In this document: positions 17,589 to 22,285 of the stretch, one piece after another | Layout: each line of letters begins with the position of its first letter | Numbering within the stretch: position 1 is the stretch's first letter | Origin: an uncultured Chromatiaceae bacterium | GTDB taxonomy: Bacteria; Pseudomonadota; Gammaproteobacteria; Enterobacterales; Alteromonadaceae | Reading direction: 5' to 3' | Assembly (NCBI GenBank): GCA_946482325.1 | Contig: CAMLRA010000053.1 | Span: 1 to 22,285 of the forward strand | DNA length: 22,285 nucleotides | Made by a program: the position numbers and the translations under genes | The notes under the pieces: model-generated | The model's database searches: none | What the model was told of the DNA's origin: nothing | What the model saw: only the letters and a program-made list of their open reading frames with translations

Positions 17589-18455
17589 ATGTCATCACTG
17601 CAGTTTTTTAGCTACTTCGACAAAGACTCTAATACTTTTAGTTATTTGGTATGGGAGTCTGTCAGCAAAGCCGCCGTCGTGATTGACCCGGTATTAAATT
17701 TTGACCCGGCATCCGGACGGACCAGCACCAACGCGGTCGAACGTGTCGTGCAGGATATCAAAGCAAATCAGCTGCAACTGACTTACATTCTGGAAACACA
17801 CGTACACGCCGACCATTTAAGCGGGGCTGCGGCATTAAAAGCATTGTGCGGCGGGACTGTACCGGTTGGTATTGGTGATCAGATTTGCCGGGTGCAACAG
17901 GTATTTGGCGCACTGTTTACGCTGCCAACGCAAGCCGACGGCAAGCCATTTGACTTGTTGCTGGCCGACAACACCTCGTTGCCGTTAGGTGACGCCACCA
18001 TCCGAGTGATCCATACACCTGGCCATACCCCTGCTTGTGTGTCTTACCTGATCGGGGATTTGTTATTTGTCGGTGATACCTTGTTTATGCCGGATTTCGG
18101 CACTGCGCGCTGCGATTTTCCGGGTGGTGACGCGGCTACTTTATATCGTTCGATCCAAAAACTGTTTTCGCTGCCGGATAATACCAGGATGTTGATGTGC
18201 CACGACTATGGCGCACCAGGCCGCCCCGACGTTGCCAATGAAACCAGTGTAGGGGCGCAAAAATCGCACAATATCCATGTTGGGCCGGGGCGCGGCGAAG
18301 CTGATTTTATCACGCTACGCACTGCCCGCGATGCCACTCTCAGCATGCCCAAACTGCTACTGCCTGCCGTGCAGGTCAATATGCGGGCTGGTGAATTACC
18401 GGAACCAGAAGCCAACGGCATCCGTTATCTGAAATTGCCACTGAATCAGTTTTAA
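17589..18455 (+). CDS. Metallo-beta-lactamase-fold hydrolase, ETHE1/persulfide dioxygenase-like
   Basis: Cytoplasmic metallo-protein, 288 aa. Metal-binding motifs are in order: THVHADHLSGA (His71, His73, Asp75, His76), HTPGHTP (His146), GDTLFMPDFGTARCDF (Asp163) and CHDYGAPGR (His205). In ETHE1 the mononuclear iron uses two His and one Asp equivalent to His71, His146 and Asp163, and the GDTLF...GTARCDFPGGD stretch is typical of the ETHE1/Blh branch. Those enzymes oxidise glutathione persulfide to sulfite. The exact substrate here is inferred. I took the ATG at 17589 (MSSLQFF, with a G-rich segment upstream); a TTG at 17571 with GAGG before it could add six residues. The next gene starts 5 nt after its stop, suggesting an operon. 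Confidence 0.85.
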   Translation: MSSLQFFSYFDKDSNTFSYLVWESVSKAAVVIDPVLNFDPASGRTSTNAVERVVQDIKANQLQLTYILETHVHADHLSGAAALKALCGGTVPVGIGDQICRVQQVFGALFTLPTQADGKPFDLLLADNTSLPLGDATIRVIHTPGHTPACVSYLIGDLLFVGDTLFMPDFGTARCDFPGGDAATLYRSIQKLFSLPDNTRMLMCHDYGAPGRPDVANETSVGAQKSHNIHVGPGRGEADFITLRTARDATLSMPKLLLPAVQVNMRAGELPEPEANGIRYLKLPLNQF

Positions 18456-18460
18456 TTGCC

Positions 18461-19057
18461 ATGCCGAAGCAACGCCTTCTACTGGTGGCCACCGATATTT
18501 TTGGCGCGACGCCAGCTCTGCAGCAAACACTGGCGCAACTGCCTGAGATTGTGAGCGGACAGTTGCAGATCAGCCTCTGTCAGCCAGACAGCTGTGACAA
18601 CTCCACGGCAGTGTTCGCCGACGATCAATTGGCCTATCAGGCATTTTTACAATCCGGCGGACTTGAGCGGTACCAACAGCAAGTACTGCAAACGCTGACT
18701 GAACAGCAACCGGACCTGGTACTCGGCTTCAGTGCCGGCGCAGCCGCGCTCTGGTGTTCGTTAAGCAGGGCTGTGGCATGGGGCTCGGCCGGGCAAGCAC
18801 TGCTCTGTTATGGCGGCCAAATCAGGCAGTACAGTGAATTGACACCTCATTGGCCTGTGACTTGTCTGTGGAGTGATGAAAGCCATTTTGATGTAATAGC
18901 GCTGCAACAACAGCTCCGCCGGTCCGGCAATCTGCGACAACAGCACTGGCCACAACGGCATGGTTTTATAAACCCGCACTCGACAGGGTATGACGCCAGA
19001 GCTGCAGCGGTTTTCTGGCAGCGTTGCCAGCATTGGATACAAAGCGGCGATTTTTAA
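18461..19057 (+). CDS. Small alpha/beta hydrolase, dienelactone-hydrolase-like
   Basis: Predicted cytoplasmic hydrolase, 198 aa, close to the size of the dienelactone hydrolase family. A nucleophile elbow GFSAG places Ser91 after a beta strand (PDLVLGF). Asp139 or Glu140 in WSDESHFD is a possible acid, and His167 in RHGFINPH is the likely catalytic histidine, followed by YDARAAAVFWQR, the usual family ending. Classical dienelactone hydrolases use Cys as nucleophile, so this may be a serine esterase. The substrate is unknown. It starts 5 nt after the metallo-hydrolase with no clear ribosome-binding site, so translation is probably coupled. It is followed by a strong terminator. I do not know a gene name. 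Confidence 0.75.
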   Translation: MPKQRLLLVATDIFGATPALQQTLAQLPEIVSGQLQISLCQPDSCDNSTAVFADDQLAYQAFLQSGGLERYQQQVLQTLTEQQPDLVLGFSAGAAALWCSLSRAVAWGSAGQALLCYGGQIRQYSELTPHWPVTCLWSDESHFDVIALQQQLRRSGNLRQQHWPQRHGFINPHSTGYDARAAAVFWQRCQHWIQSGDF

Positions 19058-19072
19058 GCTGCAGCAAAAAAA

Positions 19073-19103
19073 CAGCGGGCCCGAAGGCCCGCTGGCTTTT
19101 TTT
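19073..19103 (+). terminator. Intrinsic terminator after the hydrolase pair
   Basis: CAGCGGGCC pairs perfectly with GGCCCGCTG around CGAA, then GC and seven T's. An A-run precedes the stem, so it may also stop minus-strand transcripts. Confidence 0.93.
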
Positions 19104-19108
19104 ACATC

Positions 19109-19139
19109 TTCACTTCAATTGACACACTCTTGAGGTGAA
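19109..19139. repeat. 10-bp imperfect inverted repeat
   Basis: TTCACTTCAA and TTGAGGTGAA are inverted copies with one mismatch (a G-U pair in RNA), separated by 11 bases that include TTGAC. It lies just past a terminator in a convergent gap and could be an operator or a hairpin. No partner gene is evident. Confidence 0.5.
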
Positions 19140-19158
19140 TTCTTTAAGACCAACAAGC

Positions 19159-19178
19159 GAGCTGCCCCCCGGCAGCTC
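19159..19178. other. Perfect GC-rich hairpin
   Basis: GAGCTGCC pairs with GGCAGCTC around CCCC. Flanking CAAG and CTTG can extend the stem. There is no proper T-run on either strand; on the minus strand it is followed by GCTTGTT. It may help end the astD-DUF1338 transcript, whose last gene stops at 19283. Confidence 0.55.
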
Positions 19179-19264
19179 AAACTTGCGGTCCGGATGCTCT
19201 GAGCCCGCAGACTCAGTCAGCATTGGGTTGCGAATGATCATCCAGGTTCATGGACGCATTAGCT

Positions 19265-19287
19265 GGCGCCTTATCGGGCGCCTTATC
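19265..19287. repeat. 12-bp tandem repeat spanning the DUF1338 stop codon
   Basis: GGCGCCTTATC occurs twice with a 12-bp period (19265-19275 and 19277-19287). Because the period is a multiple of three, the TAA stop of the minus-strand gene at 19283 is repeated in frame at 19271 and again at 19259. Confidence 0.8.
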
Positions 19288-20086
19288 TGGCATTGGTGCT
19301 TTCAAAAATTTTGTCGGCAGAAGCGGCAACAAAACCGGTATACAGCGAGCCATCCGCCGTTGGGTAACGCAGCGCAAATTCGTAGAAACAACTTGGCACC
19401 GACAACACACCATCGGTGAAAGCGACTTCGGCTTCATCAGCCAGCGTTGAAGATTGCTCCAGTAACACGTCGGCTGAACCTTTGATTTCGCCACCTGAGG
19501 TATTCAGCGGGAAACCGGCGTCTTTCAGCGCCTGATTAACACTCTCAAGCGTGGTGAAATTCTGCAGCGCATTGACTGACACGGTGAAGTGGTTGGCGCG
19601 GAAACCCCACACCGCCATCCAGGCTGCATATTCGCTTTCTTCCAGCAGCAGACGGTAAGTCGCCTGGTCAATGTCCCAGTGCCGGCCAGAGTAAATAAAA
19701 TTCTCGGCAGTCACAGCTTCAGCCGGGATTTGATCAACCAGTTTTTGCACCGCTTGTTGCAGCATTGGCGAGCATTTTTCGACCAGCAACTCAGAAATAA
19801 ACACTTTTGGTGCTGTTGGGTCCGGATGCTCAAAATGTTTGGCATAGAGCTTTTTCGCTTCGAAGTGATATTCACCGGCTTCGCGATACCCCACAGCAAG
19901 AAAATGCGCGGCTAGTTTATCGAGGCCAACTTTGTCCAGGTTAAAGGTCCGCAACGCGATATGGTCGTTGATCACATCATCCTGCTGACCAGAGCCGAGC
20001 AGGGCATGGATCTTCTCTGCCGAAGGGGTCAGTTGCAGGTAGTCTTGCCACAGAGCGGCGAATAAATCTTTAAAATTGCTATGCAT
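19283..20086 (-). CDS. DUF1338 protein, short HglS-like putative dioxygenase/decarboxylase
   Basis: 267 aa. The DUF1338 family belongs to the VOC superfamily. Its characterised member HglS is an Fe(II) enzyme converting 2-oxoadipate to D-2-hydroxyglutarate in lysine breakdown, but is much longer (about 450 residues). Likely metal ligands here are His42 (NDHIALRTF), His166 (RANHFTVSVN) and Glu236 (CFYEFALRYP), matching the His-His-Glu set of HglS by position (inference). Other family-like segments are YHFEAKKLYAKHFEHPD and SGRHWDIDQATYRLLLEESE. The ATG at 20086 has AGG 8 nt upstream. It lies 100 nt downstream of astD on the same strand, suggesting a link with arginine or other amino-acid catabolism. 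Its substrate is unknown, probably a 2-oxo acid. The end is followed by two further in-frame stops. Confidence 0.85.
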   Translation of the reverse strand: MHSNFKDLFAALWQDYLQLTPSAEKIHALLGSGQQDDVINDHIALRTFNLDKVGLDKLAAHFLAVGYREAGEYHFEAKKLYAKHFEHPDPTAPKVFISELLVEKCSPMLQQAVQKLVDQIPAEAVTAENFIYSGRHWDIDQATYRLLLEESEYAAWMAVWGFRANHFTVSVNALQNFTTLESVNQALKDAGFPLNTSGGEIKGSADVLLEQSSTLADEAEVAFTDGVLSVPSCFYEFALRYPTADGSLYTGFVAASADKIFESTNAR

Positions 20087-20111
20087 GGGTTTGCCTGTTA
20101 TTTACTGCTAA

Positions 20112-20138
20112 GGCCGCAGATTTTATAGCGCTGCGGCC
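20112..20138. other. 8-bp GC-rich hairpin between astD and DUF1338 gene
   Basis: GGCCGCAG pairs with CTGCGGCC around an 11-nt A/T-rich loop. No T-run follows on either strand. On the minus strand the loop contains TATAAA, which could instead be a -10 box for the DUF1338 gene, though no good -35 is present. Confidence 0.4.
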
Positions 20139-20180
20139 GGAACTACTTTGATCTTGCTAAAACTTTTATACTTTAAGCGG

Positions 20181-20204
20181 CCGGGCTCAGAGACTGAGGC
20201 CCGG
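20181..20204. other. Hairpin over the astD stop codon
   Basis: CCGGG-CTCAG pairs with CTGAG-CCCGG around AGA, with one bulged base. It spans the last codons and stop of astD. No T-run follows on the minus strand. It may protect the mRNA end or weaken read-through into the DUF1338 gene. Confidence 0.45.
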
Positions 20205-21674
20205 GCTTAATGTCGCTGGCAGACTGACTTTGTCTGCTTCAACCGACGCCACCGGGTAAGCGCAATAATCGGCCGCATAATAAGCGCTGGCGCGATGATT
20301 ACCGCTGGCACCGATACCACCAAAAGGCGCACTGCTGGACGCACCGGTGATAGGTTTGTTCCAGTTGACGATACCGGCGCGAATGCGGCTGAAAAACAGC
20401 TCATAATCGCTGGCATTATCCGCCAGCAAACCGGCCGATAAACCAAAGCTGGTGTTATTGGCTTCATCGATAGCACTTTGCAGTTCGGTGTAGCGGTACA
20501 CTTTCAGCAGCGGGCCAAAATGCTCTTCATCCGGCAGGGCTTTGGCGTGCGTCACATCGATAATACCAGGCGTGACAAAACCCAAGCTTGGGTCGATTTG
20601 CGTCAGCTTCAGCAGAGAGACACCACCCAGGGCTTCAATATCCGCCTGCGCTTTGACCATACCGGCTGCTGCTTTGCTGCTAATCATTGAGGCGTAAAAC
20701 GGCTGTACTTCGGCAAATGGTGCGCCGACAGCTAACTGCTTTGTCGCAGCCACTAAAGCGTCCAGAATAGCATCACCATTGGCGGATTGTTCAATGAACA
20801 ATCGGCGCGCACAGGTGCAGCGCTGACCGCTGGTGATAAAAGCGGACTGGATAATGTCATGCACGGCGGCTTTTACATCAGCCACGTCTTTGACAATCAG
20901 CGGGTTATTACCGCCCATTTCCAGCGCCAGGATTTTGCCCGGATGACCGGCAAACTGCTTGTGCAGCAAATGCCCGGTATTGGAACTACCGGTGAAGAAT
21001 AAACCATCGATGCCCGGTAAATTAGCAATAGCTTTACCGGTGCTGACTTCACCTTGCAGTAAATTGAGCACACCTGCCGGTAAACCAGCCGCTTGCCACA
21101 GTTCCAGCGTATGCTGCGCGACTAAAGGTGTTAACTCTGAAGGCTTAAACAGCACAGTGTTACCGGCGATCAACGCCGGCACAATGTGACCATTGGGTAA
21201 ATGTCCAGGGAAGTTATAGGGGCCAAACACAGCTACCACACCGTGCGGTTTATGCCGGATAAAAGCCCGCGCGCCCGGCATCGGGTTTTCCACTGTGCCG
21301 GTACGTTCCTGATGGGCTTTGACTGAAATGGCAATTTTGCCAATCATCGCCGCGACTTCAGTACGGCTTTCCCACAAAGATTTCCCGGTATCGAGCGCGA
21401 TAGTGCGCGCCAAAGCTTCAGTGTTGGCTTTGAGCTGTTCGGCAAAAGCTTCAGCAATCGCGATACGTTCATTCAGCGGACGCGCTGACCAGCTGTAAAA
21501 AGCGCTGCGGGCCGCCTGATAAGCTTGTTGCACTTGTGCTTCATCAGCGGCCTGGCCTTGCCAGACGACCTGGTTTGTCGCCGGGTCGACCGATTGAAAC
21601 AGCGTGCCAGCACCAGGTTGCCACTTACCGTCAATGAACTGTAAGCCCTGAATAATGTTTGTTGTCTGACTCAT
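20187..21674 (-). CDS. astD: N-succinylglutamate 5-semialdehyde dehydrogenase
   Basis: Oxidises N-succinylglutamate semialdehyde to N-succinylglutamate with NAD+, the fourth step of the arginine succinyltransferase pathway. It has 495 aa, the usual AstD length. Aldehyde dehydrogenase landmarks are the oxyanion Asn154 in [12 protein letters not shown], Lys177 in [13 protein letters not shown] (227-234), the general base Glu252 in LEMGGNNP and nucleophile Cys286 in SGQRCTCAR. The [21 protein letters not shown] segment is characteristic of AstD. The ATG at 21674 overlaps the astA stop (ATGA), with GGGGTG upstream. Usual enteric operons continue with astB and astE; here the next gene is a DUF1338 protein. 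Confidence 0.97.
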   Translation of the reverse strand: MSQTTNIIQGLQFIDGKWQPGAGTLFQSVDPATNQVVWQGQAADEAQVQQAYQAARSAFYSWSARPLNERIAIAEAFAEQLKANTEALARTIALDTGKSLWESRTEVAAMIGKIAISVKAHQERTGTVENPMPGARAFIRHKPHGVVAVFGPYNFPGHLPNGHIVPALIAGNTVLFKPSELTPLVAQHTLELWQAAGLPAGVLNLLQGEVSTGKAIANLPGIDGLFFTGSSNTGHLLHKQFAGHPGKILALEMGGNNPLIVKDVADVKAAVHDIIQSAFITSGQRCTCARRLFIEQSANGDAILDALVAATKQLAVGAPFAEVQPFYASMISSKAAAGMVKAQADIEALGGVSLLKLTQIDPSLGFVTPGIIDVTHAKALPDEEHFGPLLKVYRYTELQSAIDEANNTSFGLSAGLLADNASDYELFFSRIRAGIVNWNKPITGASSSAPFGGIGASGNHRASAYYAADYCAYPVASVEADKVSLPATLSPGLSL

Positions 21675-22285
21675 TTTGCACCCCGGTCCAGATTTAAATA
21701 ACGCACGTCATCACCGGCACTGACTTGCAGGCCATCCGCGATCGCCTGGGTGATAATCAACACATCGCCGTCAACTTGCGCCTGATTGCTGATGGTGGCG
21801 CGAAATCCTGCCACTTGCGGATTGGATATGGCCAGCGTTGGGCCTTCGGCAGGCACGCCAATTGCCACTTTAATCCGATGGCTGCTACGCACCGATTTAA
21901 TTTGCTTCAGCTGCGCTTCTACGGTCGGGCCGGCGTCAAACAAATCAACATAACCACGATGGATAAACCCCTCGTTTTCCAGCAGTTTCAGCGCTGGCGC
22001 TGTGTTGACATGCACCTGACCAATCACGTCTTGCGCCGATTTTGGCAGCAAGGAGACATAAATCGGATGGCGTGGCATTAAATCAGCGATAAAACCTTTG
22101 TTGCCGATGCCAATCATATGGTCGGCAGTCGGGAAGTCGATGCTGAAAAAATATGATTGTAACCACTGCCAAAACGGCGGCAGCGCGTTTTCGTCGGCGA
22201 CACCACGCATCTCAGCAATAACGATCTTTGAGAACCGTTTTGGATGTTCCGCCATAAACATAAAACGGACTTTCGATAAGAAGCG
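21671..22285 (-). CDS. astA: Arginine N-succinyltransferase, partial (5' end beyond window)
   Basis: Transfers succinyl from succinyl-CoA to arginine, the first committed step of the AST pathway. The frame is open through the window edge (the last visible codons read RFLSKVRF before [10 protein letters not shown]), so 204 C-terminal residues of roughly 340 are present and the ATG at 22261 is internal. Family segments are [73 protein letters not shown] and the SVRSS stretch. The C-terminus is intact and its TGA overlaps the astD start by 4 nt, so the two are translationally coupled. Confidence 0.95.
   Translation of the reverse strand, partial: RFLSKVRFMFMAEHPKRFSKIVIAEMRGVADENALPPFWQWLQSYFFSIDFPTADHMIGIGNKGFIADLMPRHPIYVSLLPKSAQDVIGQVHVNTAPALKLLENEGFIHRGYVDLFDAGPTVEAQLKQIKSVRSSHRIKVAIGVPAEGPTLAISNPQVAGFRATISNQAQVDGDVLIITQAIADGLQVSAGDDVRYLNLDRGAK

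Noticed and set aside
19213..19494. Alternative-frame minus-strand reading across the end of the DUF1338 gene, suggesting a frameshifted C-terminus
   Set aside because: The main frame keeps family-like sequence to its stop. The alternative frame is low-complexity and its PDKA repeats come from the 12-bp tandem DNA repeat.
1..22285. CRISPR arrays, tRNA or rRNA genes, insertion sequences, phage attachment sites, toxin-antitoxin or defence genes
   Set aside because: No regularly spaced repeats, tRNA-like cloverleaves, transposase motifs or defence-protein motifs were seen on either strand.

Overview
This 22.3-kb window looks like chromosomal DNA of a free-living gammaproteobacterium of the Alteromonadales/Chromatiaceae type (Shewanella, Rheinheimera or Alishewanella relatives). 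I base this on protein resemblance from memory (HexR, Zwf and YbiT are close to the E. coli proteins), on the pykA-hexR-zwf-pgl-edd-glk-eda gene order, which I recall from Shewanella, and on several soluble chemoreceptors. No database search was run. Genes are densely packed, no gene-free gap reaches 300 bases, and I see no mobile elements, CRISPR arrays, tRNAs or rRNAs.

Region 1 (1-8224) is glucose catabolism by the Entner-Doudoroff route. A partial pykA and hexR are on the minus strand. Divergent from hexR is a tight five-gene operon, zwf-pgl-edd-glk-eda, with gaps of 1, 8 and 2 nt and one 8-nt overlap, closed by a strong bidirectional terminator. Together the operon phosphorylates glucose, oxidises glucose-6-phosphate to 6-phosphogluconate, dehydrates it and cleaves it to pyruvate and glyceraldehyde-3-phosphate; pykA adds the last step of lower glycolysis. 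Near-perfect HexR palindromes lie at the pykA and zwf promoters. zwf has a second, weaker copy, so the two bracket its promoter with centres 63 bp apart.

Region 2 (8248-12543) holds a MocR-type regulator (GntR helix-turn-helix fused to an aminotransferase fold) divergent from a DMT/EamA permease, then the ABC-F ATPase ybiT. A terminator-like hairpin lies between a TATAAT box and ybiT.

Region 3 (12669-17351) is a chemoreceptor cluster. It has two tandem paralogous soluble receptors with C-terminal CZB zinc-binding domains, then a convergent membrane receptor with a large periplasmic Cache-like domain. The first CZB protein has lost one of the four zinc ligands (His to Tyr).

Region 4 (17589-19103) is a probable two-gene unit: an ETHE1/persulfide-dioxygenase-like metallo-beta-lactamase-fold protein and a small dienelactone-hydrolase-like alpha/beta hydrolase, ending in a strong terminator.

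Region 5 (19283-22285, minus strand) is arginine catabolism by the succinyltransferase route: partial astA overlapping astD by 4 nt, followed by a short DUF1338 protein related to the 2-oxoadipate dioxygenase/decarboxylase HglS. The convergent gap between regions 4 and 5 is rich in inverted and tandem repeats.

Most of the window is well-known metabolism. The items most worth a second look are the zwf/pykA regulatory architecture, the leader hairpins of pykA and ybiT, the divergent CZB pair and the DUF1338 gene linked to ast.
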